DNA of 40,289 nucleotides. Origin: Candidatus Woesearchaeota archaeon (GTDB lineage: Archaea > Nanobdellota > Nanobdellia > Woesearchaeales > UBA525). Positions 16,328-23,856 of the stretch are shown piece by piece. Where the stretch lies: NCBI GenBank assembly GCA_014874255.1, contig JACWAN010000018.1:1-40289 (forward strand). Direction: 5' to 3'. Within the stretch, counting starts at the first letter, position 1. Each line of letters opens with the position of its first letter. A program made the translations under genes and the position numbers. The notes beneath the pieces were generated by a model. It did no database searches, was not told the DNA's origin, and was given only the letters and a program-made list of their open reading frames with translations.

Positions 16328-16981
16328 ATGGAGACCGCCCCTCAAGACATGATCGAGAGGATCCGGGAAGAGGTCCGGGAAGGAGGCTACGGCCAGGTCC
16401 TCTTCTTCCGCGAACACAACTATTATCGGACGCCGTGGTTCTTGGATAATACCGACTCGCGCATAGATTTCCACGGAACGCGCGACCATGTGCCTGCGTT
16501 GGACATCATGCTCGGCTACATGGCGGCAAAAGAGATCGTCGTGACGAGGGAAGGGATCGCGCTCCCGATGGAACGCTACGCGAAGAAGCTATTGTTCTGG
16601 GATGACGAGGAAGACCGGGCATTCAAGATAATCACGGGCATGATGCCTCTTTCCAATGAAGCGCTGAGGGGATTGACAGAAGGGACGAGAAAATCTCCTC
16701 CTGAGACCTATGGCCTCACCATCGGCCATGAGAACGTCCTTGAGGAAGAGAAGAAGCATCTCTGGTTCAACAAGTCATACCTCGACGCGCTGGCCGCGCT
16801 CGGACACCCGGAACCGTCGAGGGCGAGCGGGAAAGACGGGGGAATCGAGTTTACGATTCCGAGCAAGCGGACGATGGAAGCGTTGCTGCGCGAAGGCCAT
16901 ATCATAGGGTCGGCCGCCCATGTCGAGATGGAACTCTGGCGCCGCCGGAACCCGGTCGATCTGAAGATGATGCTCGACTGA
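16328..16981 (+). CDS. Protein of unknown function, 217 residues
   Basis: No family is recognised. The protein is soluble and mildly acidic, with no signal peptide or membrane segment. Notable stretches are YGQVLFFREHNYYRTPWF, a His/Asp-containing FHGTRDHVPALDIML and a C-terminal half rich in charged helices. It is a lone gene with a TATA box (CTTAAAAAT, 16298-16306) 22 bp before the ATG, which supports expression. The next gene has its own promoter. Confidence 0.7.
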   Translation: METAPQDMIERIREEVREGGYGQVLFFREHNYYRTPWFLDNTDSRIDFHGTRDHVPALDIMLGYMAAKEIVVTREGIALPMERYAKKLLFWDDEEDRAFKIITGMMPLSNEALRGLTEGTRKSPPETYGLTIGHENVLEEEKKHLWFNKSYLDALAALGHPEPSRASGKDGGIEFTIPSKRTMEALLREGHIIGSAAHVEMELWRRRNPVDLKMMLD

Positions 16982-17011
16982 TTTTTATAGTCCTCATCGT
17001 TTCTGTCTGTC

Positions 17012-17929
17012 ATGACCCTCGCGCTCGGCCCGCTGCGGCTGAAGAACCCGTATCTGCTCGCCCCGATGGAAGCGGTCTCGGACACCGGCTTCCGCCAGCT
17101 CTGCGGCTCCTTGGGAGCGTCGCTCACGTTCACGGAGATGGTCAGAGGGGCGTCGTTCCTCCGGGAGAACAAGGCGACGCTCGACCTCGTCGACACGTAC
17201 GAGACGGACGCGCCAGCCGGGGTTCAGTTCCTCACGAAAGGCCCGGAGGAGCTGCAGAAGACCCTTGAGAAGTTCTTCGAATTGCGGGAAAAACCCGGCT
17301 ACGAGCACTTCCGGCACGTCAAGGCGTTCGATCTCAACTTCGGCTGCCCCTCCCCCGAGAACATCCGGATAGGGGCGGGCCCTGCGCTCATCAAGCGGAC
17401 GGCGCGGATGGAAGCAATCTTCAGGACGCTGGCCGAGGTGACGAGGGAGCACGACGACTCGATCGCCGTCGGCGCCAAGTTACGGTTAGGGATGAATCAG
17501 CTGGAGAAAGAACGGAAAGTCGCGTACCGTCTCGTCCCGGCCGCGAACCAATATCTCGACTTCTTCACCATGCATGCGAAGCACGCGGCCCAGCGCGGCC
17601 GCGAGGAAGCGGACTGGAACGCCTTGCGAGAGCTGCGCGACGTGGTCACGACGAAGCTCATCGGGAACGGCGGCGCGCTCGACGCCGAATCCGCGCGGCG
17701 GATGCTCCGCGAGACGAAGGTAGACTGCGTCATGGTCGCGCGCGGCGCGATCAAGAACCCCTGGATCTTCCGCGCCCTCGCCGAGCAAGGACCGGAGCTG
17801 CCGACGCGGGACGAGATCCTCGACGCGCAGAGCGCGTACCTCGCGACCGCGAAGCTCTACGGCACGCGGCAGAAATACCTCGACTTCCACAAGGAGAACT
17901 TCGCGAAGATGCTCGCCGAACGGCGGTAG
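17012..17929 (+). CDS. dus: tRNA-dihydrouridine synthase
   Basis: 305 residues, a flavin-dependent Dus enzyme reducing uridine in tRNA to dihydrouridine with NAD(P)H. The FMN-barrel start PYLLAPMEAVSDTGFRQLC and the catalytic Cys in LNFGCPSPENIR (near residue 113) are present. GAKLRLGM supplies the FMN-binding Lys, and MHAKHAAQR takes the place of the usual HGRT segment. IGNGGALDAESARRML and MVARGAIKNPWIF close the barrel. The target uridine cannot be read. A TATA box (TTTTTATA, 16982-16989) lies 22 bp upstream. Confidence 0.92.
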   Translation: MTLALGPLRLKNPYLLAPMEAVSDTGFRQLCGSLGASLTFTEMVRGASFLRENKATLDLVDTYETDAPAGVQFLTKGPEELQKTLEKFFELREKPGYEHFRHVKAFDLNFGCPSPENIRIGAGPALIKRTARMEAIFRTLAEVTREHDDSIAVGAKLRLGMNQLEKERKVAYRLVPAANQYLDFFTMHAKHAAQRGREEADWNALRELRDVVTTKLIGNGGALDAESARRMLRETKVDCVMVARGAIKNPWIFRALAEQGPELPTRDEILDAQSAYLATAKLYGTRQKYLDFHKENFAKMLAERR

Positions 17930-17971
17930 AAAAAGGAAAAATACTAGTATCAGTTCCTCTCCGCAGCACGG

Positions 17972-18394
17972 ATGACGGGCATGATGGACGCATTCTTCGA
18001 CCCCGAGAACGTCTTCGTCGTCGTCGGCGCGACGAACAACGGGGAGAAGTACGGCTCGAAGGTCTTCCTCGACCTGAAAGCGGCAGGGTACAACGTCGTC
18101 GCGATCAACCGCAACGCGCGGCCGGGCGAGGGGATCCACGGCACGCCGGCGTACAGGACCGTCACGGAGTACGTCAAAAGGAATGAAAAAATAAAGAAAG
18201 TATCCGTGGTTCTGGTATTGGTGGTCCCGCCGCCCGCGGCGCTCGCCGTCGTCGAGGAAGCGGCGGAGCACGGCGTCAGGAAGGCGTGGTTCCAGCCGGG
18301 AGCGGAGTCGAAGGAAGCGACTGCGTTCTGCGACGCGCACAAGATCGCGTGCATCCACGACCAGTGCATCATGGTCCAGAAACCTAGTCGTTGA
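17972..18394 (+). CDS. CoA-binding domain protein (YccU-like)
   Basis: 140 residues, a single Rossmann-type CoA_binding domain: FVVVGATNNGEKYGSKVFLDL, then YNVVAINRNA and VVPPPAALAVVEEAAEHGV, followed by AWFQPGAESKEA and a Cys-containing C-terminus. These stand-alone proteins resemble the nucleotide-binding part of succinyl-CoA synthetase alpha subunits; their role is unsettled. A TATA-like AAATACTA lies about 30 bp upstream; the ATG at 17984 is an alternative start. It overlaps the convergent mutY-like gene by 11 bp. Confidence 0.85.
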   Translation: MTGMMDAFFDPENVFVVVGATNNGEKYGSKVFLDLKAAGYNVVAINRNARPGEGIHGTPAYRTVTEYVKRNEKIKKVSVVLVLVVPPPAALAVVEEAAEHGVRKAWFQPGAESKEATAFCDAHKIACIHDQCIMVQKPSR

Positions 18395-19259
18395 CCCTGA
18401 TGCTCTTTCCCCGGGAGAGGAATCCTTCTTCCCGGAGCTGTTCGAGCGCGTTCCTGAACGCTTCTCGCTCGTCGTTCTTCGGCCGAACGACGATTATTTT
18501 TAGTAAATCTTTTTCCGAGAGGCGTCCGTTCTCGTTCACCGCTTTCAGGATCCGGCCGCGCCACCACCGGTTGCTATGCAGGAACGCCGGCTGCTTCCGC
18601 TTCTCGCGCGCCTTCTTCTCGTCGGGGCGTTCACCCCGCGACTTGCAGAGGTTGTAGACAGGGCAGCCGTCGCACTTCGGCTTCGTCGCCGTGCAGACCG
18701 CGCTGCCGAGATCCATGAGCGCGTTGCCGTAGTCCGTCGCGCGTTTCTCGGGGAATGAATCGATGAATATCTTTTCAATTTTAGTTTTAGATTTAGTAAT
18801 ACCCGTACTAGTCCTAGAAAAGAACGTCCGTCTAAAGATTCTCTCGATATTGACGTCGATGCAATGTCCTGGTCTGTCGTGCGCGAAGACCATGAGCGCG
18901 CCCGCGGTGTAAAGACCGATGCCGGGCAGCCGGACGAGCTCCTCCTCCGTCGACGGGAGCTGTCCGCTGTGCTGTTCGACGAGGAGCTTCGCGAGCGCGT
19001 GCAGACGGACCGCGCGGCTGTTGTAGCCGAGCCCGGACCACTGCCTGAGGACCTCTGACCGCGGCGCGGCGGCGAGCGCCGCGAAGCCGGGGAAGCGGGC
19101 GAGCCACGCCGCGTACTTCGGGATGACCCTGTCGACCTGCGTCTGCTGGAGCATCACCTCGGAGACGAGGATGGCGTACGGGTCCGTCGTCCGGCGCCAG
19201 GGCAGGTCGCGCTTGTTGCGGCCGTACCATGCAAGGATCGCTCGCGAGAACTCGGGCAT
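18384..19259 (-). CDS. mutY: A/G-specific adenine DNA glycosylase (MutY-like)
   Basis: 291 residues. It removes adenine mispaired with 8-oxoguanine. MutY hallmarks: SEVMLQQTQVDRVIPKY with the catalytic Glu, the helix-hairpin-helix LPGIGLYTAG with Tyr where endonuclease III has Lys, catalytic Asp in CIDVNIERIF, and a [4Fe-4S] site C-x6-C-x2-C-x5-C (CTATKPKCDGCPVYNLC). The usual MutT-like domain that reads 8-oxoG is replaced by a short C-terminal winged-helix-like segment, RILKAVNENGRLSEKDLLK. The start MPEFSRAIL is chosen because a minus-strand TATA box lies at about 19282-19292; longer readings run into the S1 element. It pairs functionally with the MTH1-like gene at 135. Confidence 0.9.
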   Translation of the reverse strand: MPEFSRAILAWYGRNKRDLPWRRTTDPYAILVSEVMLQQTQVDRVIPKYAAWLARFPGFAALAAAPRSEVLRQWSGLGYNSRAVRLHALAKLLVEQHSGQLPSTEEELVRLPGIGLYTAGALMVFAHDRPGHCIDVNIERIFRRTFFSRTSTGITKSKTKIEKIFIDSFPEKRATDYGNALMDLGSAVCTATKPKCDGCPVYNLCKSRGERPDEKKAREKRKQPAFLHSNRWWRGRILKAVNENGRLSEKDLLKIIVVRPKNDEREAFRNALEQLREEGFLSRGKSIRVND

Positions 19260-19315
19260 GGCTCCCAGGGTGGAGCGGCGGTTTTTATTGTTTTTCAGTT
19301 CTGCAACATCGTTGC

Positions 19316-19429
19316 CATCACGATTGCCGCGGAGGTCTGCTGCTCGTCCCTCGCAGCTTATTGCGATTTTTGCCCTGCATGAATCGGGCAAAAATCTAGT
19401 CTCGCTCCAAGGCGGCAACCACGATGATG
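19316..19429 (-). repeat. Possible divergent S1 element, copy 6 (minus strand)
   Basis: TTGCCGC (19324-19330) pairs with GCGGCAA (19412-19418), and CATCA (19316-19320) with TGATG (19425-19429), across an internal loop. On the minus strand it starts GCCGCCTTGGAGCGAGAC and ends CCTCCGCGGC, like copy 4. The centre is a perfect 11-bp hairpin (19365-19375 with 19386-19396), and the GGACCGG core is not preserved. Membership is less certain than for the others. Confidence 0.45.
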
Positions 19430-19437
19430 TCAACCGT

Positions 19438-21174
19438 TCAGTCCCGTTGCGTCTCGTAGACGAAGCTGAAGAAGCCGAAGATGTAGAAGAAGAGGTTGAT
19501 GGCGAGGAAGAGGAGGAGCCAGCAGACGATGAAGAGGTCGCCCGGCGAGGAGTTCCGCACGGTCTCGACGAAGAGTGAGAGGGTCGTGACGAGGTAGTAT
19601 TTCACCGTCGCGAGGAAGAACGTGAAGGTGTACGCGCCGAAGAAGAGGATGCCGCCGAGGAAGAGGAACGCCATGAGATAACCCTTGAGCCGCCGCCACA
19701 ATCCCAGCAGGAGGAACGCGGCGAACAGGCCGACGAGGATGCCGGCGTACAGGAGCGGTTGCGCGGTCGCGATGGCGTGCGTCTGGAGGTCGACGCCGAT
19801 GAGACCGCTCGCGTCCAAGCCCTTCATCGAGAAGGCGGGCACGAGGAGGAACGAGATGATCGCCGTCAGGAAGAGCGCGACCGCCCACGCCGACAAGGAA
19901 GGATGATGTTGCCGCTCGTCCTCGCCGTCCGGCCGCGTCCGGATACGGTAGGACTTGTACCAGATGTAGGCGGGCAGTCCGAGCAGGACGAGGAGGCCGA
20001 ACGCGTTGAGCGCGTAGAGGAGCACGAAAGCGGCGTTCGCCTGCCACGACGCCCCGAAGGAGGAGAAGAGATGGGCATAGAGCGGGTCGTGGCCTGCGCC
20101 GAGCTGGCCGAAGTACATCTCGCCCCGCCAGCCCGTCATGAAAGGGAGGAGGAACGCGCCGATGTCGGTCAATAGGTGGAGGACGAGCAGGCCGGAGAGA
20201 CCGAGGAGCACCGTGCTCCGCCGCTGGAAAAGATGGAAGAACCCTTTGATGAAGTCGTTGCCGAAGTTGCCGATCTGCAGGAGCAGGCCGCCTCTGTCGA
20301 TCCCCTCGTGACTCCGACGATGGGAGCGGAGGAGCAGGAGGAGGTAGAAAGCGATGCCGACCATCGTCAGGGGCGCGTCCACCGCGATGGCGAGCCACTC
20401 GACGAAGAGGTTGAAGATCAGGACGAAGAACGCGGCCATCGCGAGGAGCACGGCGAGTATCCGCACCAGGGTCTTCCAGCCACCAGCCTTGCCGCCTTCG
20501 CCGAGGACGTGGAGGACGCTCCGCTCCGCCGCCGAGAACCGGAAGGCGGCGTAGACCGTGAGGCAGAGTATCAGGAGCCCGCCGACGATGAAGCCCGCCG
20601 TCTCGATGGCCGCCTCGTTGAGGATGAGGGTGTTGTAGAGCTGGAAGGTGAGGCCGTCGAGCCCGTACGGCTGGAGGAGCGCGCCCATAGTCTGGTTGCC
20701 GGCGGTGAGGGCGAACGGGATGGCGGGGTTGGTGAGGGTGATGTGCGTCGCGAGGGTGTTCGCGTACGAGGCGAGCGTGTCCGGGAAGATGTGGAGGACG
20801 GTGAAGGCGTTGTACGCCGCCTGCGAAACGTTGACGGGGATTGCGCCCGGCGCGTTCCCGGGAAAGAAGCTGACATAGTCCATGACATGGCTGAGCATCC
20901 CCGCCCGCAACGACTCCGCGAAGCCGACCACGGTCTTCAGGGAGAGGGCGAAGAACGCCGTGATCGCCGCGGCGTCCCAGAGCCGGTGGCGCTCGCCGAA
21001 GATGATCTCGCTCGGGCTCGCGCTGTAGAGCAGGTAGACGACGAGCGCCCAGCTGATCACGTTCTTTATGTAGGTCCAGAACGGGCCGAGGAAATTGAAG
21101 AAGTCGAATATCTGGGACAGGATGATGGCGACGAGCACCGCCTCGTTGATCTTCCAGCCCAGGTACTTGTCCAT
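19438..21174 (-). CDS. Large polytopic membrane protein of unknown function
   Basis: 578 residues with about twelve hydrophobic segments, two long loops with Asn-x-Thr/Ser-like polar stretches (about 100-160) and a basic cytoplasmic loop (YKSYRIRTRPDGEDERQHH). No transporter or enzyme motif is recognised. The ATG at 21210 lies inside a TATA box (CTATTTAAATG, 21208-21218), so the ATG at 21174 (GAGAGGGGCGC before it, MDKYLGWKINEA) is the better start. It stands alone, next to an S2 element upstream and a possible S1 element downstream. Confidence 0.75.
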   Translation of the reverse strand: MDKYLGWKINEAVLVAIILSQIFDFFNFLGPFWTYIKNVISWALVVYLLYSASPSEIIFGERHRLWDAAAITAFFALSLKTVVGFAESLRAGMLSHVMDYVSFFPGNAPGAIPVNVSQAAYNAFTVLHIFPDTLASYANTLATHITLTNPAIPFALTAGNQTMGALLQPYGLDGLTFQLYNTLILNEAAIETAGFIVGGLLILCLTVYAAFRFSAAERSVLHVLGEGGKAGGWKTLVRILAVLLAMAAFFVLIFNLFVEWLAIAVDAPLTMVGIAFYLLLLLRSHRRSHEGIDRGGLLLQIGNFGNDFIKGFFHLFQRRSTVLLGLSGLLVLHLLTDIGAFLLPFMTGWRGEMYFGQLGAGHDPLYAHLFSSFGASWQANAAFVLLYALNAFGLLVLLGLPAYIWYKSYRIRTRPDGEDERQHHPSLSAWAVALFLTAIISFLLVPAFSMKGLDASGLIGVDLQTHAIATAQPLLYAGILVGLFAAFLLLGLWRRLKGYLMAFLFLGGILFFGAYTFTFFLATVKYYLVTTLSLFVETVRNSSPGDLFIVCWLLLFLAINLFFYIFGFFSFVYETQRD

Positions 21175-21229
21175 GCGCCCCTCTCTTTCTCGGGTCACCG
21201 TCACAGACATTTAAATAGTTGACCATTCG

Positions 21230-21395
21230 GGTCGCGACGGAAGCGTAGGTCACCGGCAAAAGGAGACCCGTTGCGGAGAACGAAGCCGGAGAGGAGAGAG
21301 GGTTGCCCCTCACGGGGAGCTCCGGTGAAGCGAAAAATATCTCGACACGGGTCGCAGCCGGCGACCCGAGCGTGAGCGAGGCTTCCGTCGCGACC
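21230..21395 (-). repeat. Structured repeat family S2, copy D (minus strand)
   Basis: A perfect outer 15-bp stem is 21230-21244 with 21381-21395. A second stem, 21248-21257 with 21357-21366, is GGTCGCCGGC/GCCGGTGACC on the minus strand and includes a G·U pair; on the plus strand this would be A·C, so the RNA strand is minus. A third stem, ACCCGT/ACGGGT, matches copy C in sequence. CCGGAG/CTCCGG encloses the CCCCGTGAGGGGCAACCCTCT motif. It fills the gap between divergent genes 19438-21174 and 21471. Confidence 0.62.
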
Positions 21396-21470
21396 GAAGA
21401 GGAGCGAAGTCCGTTTTTCCCGTCGTCCGACCATAAGCAATATATAGGACCCTGCCACACTCGGCGTGAG

Positions 21471-21941
21471 ATGGAGTCTTATGTTGCGGCTGCAGAGACC
21501 GCGCGCAAGAAAGCGGGGGTGGCGGACCACATCCTCACGCAGACCTATCCGATGGTCAAGGACCCGAAGCTGCTCGTCGCCGTCCTCCAGAACACGTTCG
21601 ATTCTGTCGAGGCGGGGATGGACGCCCTCTTGCTGCTCGAGCGGGAACGGAAGCGCATTCCGCCGGTCACGGGGGACTTCACGGCGCGGCTCGCCGGGTT
21701 CACGCGGCACGTCGCGCCGCTCTACGAGCTGCCGGACGGCTTCCTCCGCTTCGTGGCCGAGCTGCTCGAGACGGTGCGGGAGCACAAGCGCAGCCCCGTC
21801 GAGTTCGTCCGGAAGCAGCAGTACGTGATCTGCGACGACGCCTACCGGCTGCGGACGCTGAGCGAGGAGCAATTGAAGAAGTACGTCCAGCGCGCCAAGG
21901 CGTTCGCCGCGCTGGTCGAGGAGAAGGTGACTGGACAATGA
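21471..21941 (+). CDS. Helical protein of unknown function, first of a coupled pair
   Basis: 156 residues, nearly all predicted helical, without membrane segments. Recognisable stretches: ARKKAGVADHILTQTYPMVKDPKLLVAVLQ and the charged C-terminus EEQLKKYVQRAKAFAALVEEK. I recall similar gene pairs in DPANN genomes but know no function. The start ATG is 23 bp after a TATA box (AATATATAGG, 21439-21448). Its stop overlaps the start of the next gene (ATGA), so the two products are probably made in equal amounts and may bind each other. Confidence 0.72.
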   Translation: MESYVAAAETARKKAGVADHILTQTYPMVKDPKLLVAVLQNTFDSVEAGMDALLLLERERKRIPPVTGDFTARLAGFTRHVAPLYELPDGFLRFVAELLETVREHKRSPVEFVRKQQYVICDDAYRLRTLSEEQLKKYVQRAKAFAALVEEKVTGQ

Positions 21942-22435
21942 TGCAATCCCTGCATGACGCGGTCGAGGAGCTGAAACGGGTCGACCACCTGATCTACGTG
22001 AGCCTGAAGTACACGCGCACGGTGGACGTGATCATCAACATCCTGAACCGGATGGTGGACTGCTACGCGTTCCTCGTCGACGCGCTGATCAAGCACGCCG
22101 AGGAGCAGAAGCGGTGGGCGGGCGAGATGCCCGGCAGCGCGATCGAGAAGGCGGACCTCGTCAAGGAACTGTATAAGGACGACGTCACGATCCAGGACAA
22201 CATCGACCTCTACCTCCTGCTCCGCAAGCTGCTCCGCGCGAAGAACGTCGAGCGCGAGAACGAATACCGGAGGCACGTCACGATGAAGACGATCATCGAC
22301 GGCCGCGAGGAGATCGTGAACATCGACATCATCACGAACTACTACCTCTTCCAGCGCGAGTTCCTGCAAGCGGTGCAGAAGATGCTCGGCGTCAAGACGG
22401 AAGACCTCGCCCGCGACGACAACCCGTACTTCTGA
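21938..22435 (+). CDS. Helical protein of unknown function, second of a coupled pair
   Basis: 165 residues, helical: LHDAVEELKRVDHLIYVSLKYTRTVDVI, then IDLYLLLRKLLRAKNVERENEYRRHVTM and a short strand-like KTIIDGREEIVNIDI. No membrane segment or known motif. The R-x6-H spacing in RENEYRRH faintly recalls HEPN nucleases, but the match is too weak for a call. The ATG overlaps the upstream stop by four bases (translational coupling). A T-rich terminator follows. Confidence 0.72.
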   Translation: MMQSLHDAVEELKRVDHLIYVSLKYTRTVDVIINILNRMVDCYAFLVDALIKHAEEQKRWAGEMPGSAIEKADLVKELYKDDVTIQDNIDLYLLLRKLLRAKNVERENEYRRHVTMKTIIDGREEIVNIDIITNYYLFQREFLQAVQKMLGVKTEDLARDDNPYF

Positions 22436-22452
22436 GAGAACAACGAAGCGTC

Positions 22453-22479
22453 CCTTTCCTTTTTTTCCCGTCCTTTTCC
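22453..22479 (+). terminator. T-rich terminator after the helical-protein pair
   Basis: A pyrimidine tract with a run of seven T lies about 20-45 bases past the stop at 22435 and directly before S1 copy 3. Confidence 0.45.
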
Positions 22480-22490
22480 ATTCATTCTTA

Positions 22491-22609
22491 GCGCCATCGC
22501 TGCCTTGGCACGATTGACGGCGGCGAAGATGGCGCCGCTGCGCCATAATCCTGAGCCGCCGTTCTTTTCCCGCACCGGAGGGAGGGCGACTAGGCCGCAG
22601 CGATGGCGC
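22491..22609 (+). repeat. Structured repeat family S1, copy 3 (shortest)
   Basis: The closing stem is 22491-22503 with 22597-22609 (13 bp perfect). P2 is GGCGGC/GCCGCC, where copy 2 has GGGCGC/GCGCCC. The internal loop is GAAG / AATC-CTGA, where copy 2 has GAAC / GTGA: the C-G pair has become G-C, a compensatory change. P3 is ATGGCGC/GCGCCAT. The 3' core is CACCGGAGGGAGGGCGA. This minimal copy defines the core fold. Confidence 0.68.
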
Positions 22610-22677
22610 GGAAGAGAAAAAGAACATCCGGACAGTCGAACGTCTGCTTTTTAAACCGTCTGCGGTTCTCAGAGGAG

Positions 22678-23856
22678 ATGACAGCGAAGAAGACAGCGAA
22701 AGGCGAGAAGGCGATTAAGGCCCCTGTGGCGGGCGCGCTCCGCCTCGCGCTCCTCTGCGACCAGGGCTGCGAGCCCGAGGCGGCGCTCGAGGCGAAGGAG
22801 CTGACCGGCCGCGCAGCCAGGAACGGCAAAGGCTATGTCGTCCTGGACGGCTGTACGCCGGACGACGTGGCGGCGCTCTGCTACCGCAGCCAGGCCGCCG
22901 CGCGCGTGCTGGCCTTCATCGCCGAAGGAAAGATTGCAGAGCCGGACGACCTCCTCCAAGCAGAAGAAACTATCCTCGGCTTCGACTATTCCCCCTATCT
23001 CAAGCACGGAGGAACGTTCAGGGCGACGTGCGAACGGCTCGGCGACCACAGCTTCCAGGCGCAGGAGATAGAACTGCTCCTCGGCGGCCTCCTCTACGAA
23101 GAGAAACACTATCCGGTCAACCTCGCCAAGCCGGACATGACGCTCTTCTGCGCGATCGATCACGACGCGTACGTCATCGGGATCGACCTGGCCGGCAGGG
23201 ACCTCGCGAAACGCGAATACCGGGCATTCCACACCAGACGATCATTGCGCGCGAGCGTCGCGTACGCCGCCGTCCGCGCCGCCGGCTACACCGGGAAAGA
23301 AACCCTGCTCGACCCGTTCATGGCCGAGGGCTCCCTCGTCATCGAAGCGGCCGTTTTCGGCTCCGGGACGAGCCCGCAACGCTTCCGGAAAGAGTTCGCC
23401 TTCCTCGCCATGCCCTTCGCCGCCAGCAGGGAATGGACATTCCCGGACAGCCAGCCGAAGAAGACGAACGTCACGGGATTCGCGCCGATGGTCTCCATGC
23501 TGAAGATGACGCGCGCCAACGCGAAGCTCGCCGGCGTGATTGACAGCTTCTCGCTGACGAAGTGCGAGATTGAATGGCTCGACACCAAGCTCGAGAAAGG
23601 GAGCGTCGACCTCATCGTGACGGTGCCGCCGCAGTCCGGGAAGAGCACGCCGCCGAAGGACGTCGAGAAGCGGCAGGACGACCTCTTCCACCAGGCGAAA
23701 TACGCGCTCGGGAAGAAAGGGATGGTCCTTCTTGTCACGGAGAAGAAGGCCGAGCTCCTCAACCCGGCGGAACGCCACGGCTTCTCCTTGCTGGAAGAGC
23801 GCGAGGCCTGGATGGGCGAGAAGAAACTCCTGTTCCTGGCGTTCGGGAAGAAGTAG
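22678..23856 (+). CDS. THUMP-domain class I methyltransferase (Trm14/RlmL-like)
   Basis: 392 residues. An N-terminal domain and THUMP region (about 30-165) precede a Rossmann methyltransferase domain (about 185-392). The joining segment LAKREYRAFHTRRSLRASVA and motif I, LLDPFMAEGSLVIEAA, match the family that methylates guanine N2 in tRNA or 23S rRNA. The catalytic N/D-P-P-Y motif is altered to TVPPQSGK (about 320), so activity or target may differ. The start at 22678 has GAGGAG just upstream and a TATA box (TTTTTAAACC) about 25 bp earlier; an earlier ATG lies inside the S1 stem. The 3' end overlaps the DGR reverse transcriptase gene by 98 bp, tail to tail. Confidence 0.82.
   Translation: MTAKKTAKGEKAIKAPVAGALRLALLCDQGCEPEAALEAKELTGRAARNGKGYVVLDGCTPDDVAALCYRSQAAARVLAFIAEGKIAEPDDLLQAEETILGFDYSPYLKHGGTFRATCERLGDHSFQAQEIELLLGGLLYEEKHYPVNLAKPDMTLFCAIDHDAYVIGIDLAGRDLAKREYRAFHTRRSLRASVAYAAVRAAGYTGKETLLDPFMAEGSLVIEAAVFGSGTSPQRFRKEFAFLAMPFAASREWTFPDSQPKKTNVTGFAPMVSMLKMTRANAKLAGVIDSFSLTKCEIEWLDTKLEKGSVDLIVTVPPQSGKSTPPKDVEKRQDDLFHQAKYALGKKGMVLLVTEKKAELLNPAERHGFSLLEEREAWMGEKKLLFLAFGKK

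Noticed and set aside
19430-21460. 676-codon minus-strand frame and other long frames opposite or out of phase with real genes (for example 32945-34255, 35882-37138, 15303-16352)
   Set aside because: Arg/Pro/His-rich shadows of GC-rich genes, with no promoter, no family motif and a well-supported gene in another frame.
21471-22435. The helical protein pair as the DGR accessory factor Avd
   Set aside because: They are more than 1 kb from the DGR on the opposite strand with their own promoter, are longer than Avd and lack a recognisable Avd pattern.
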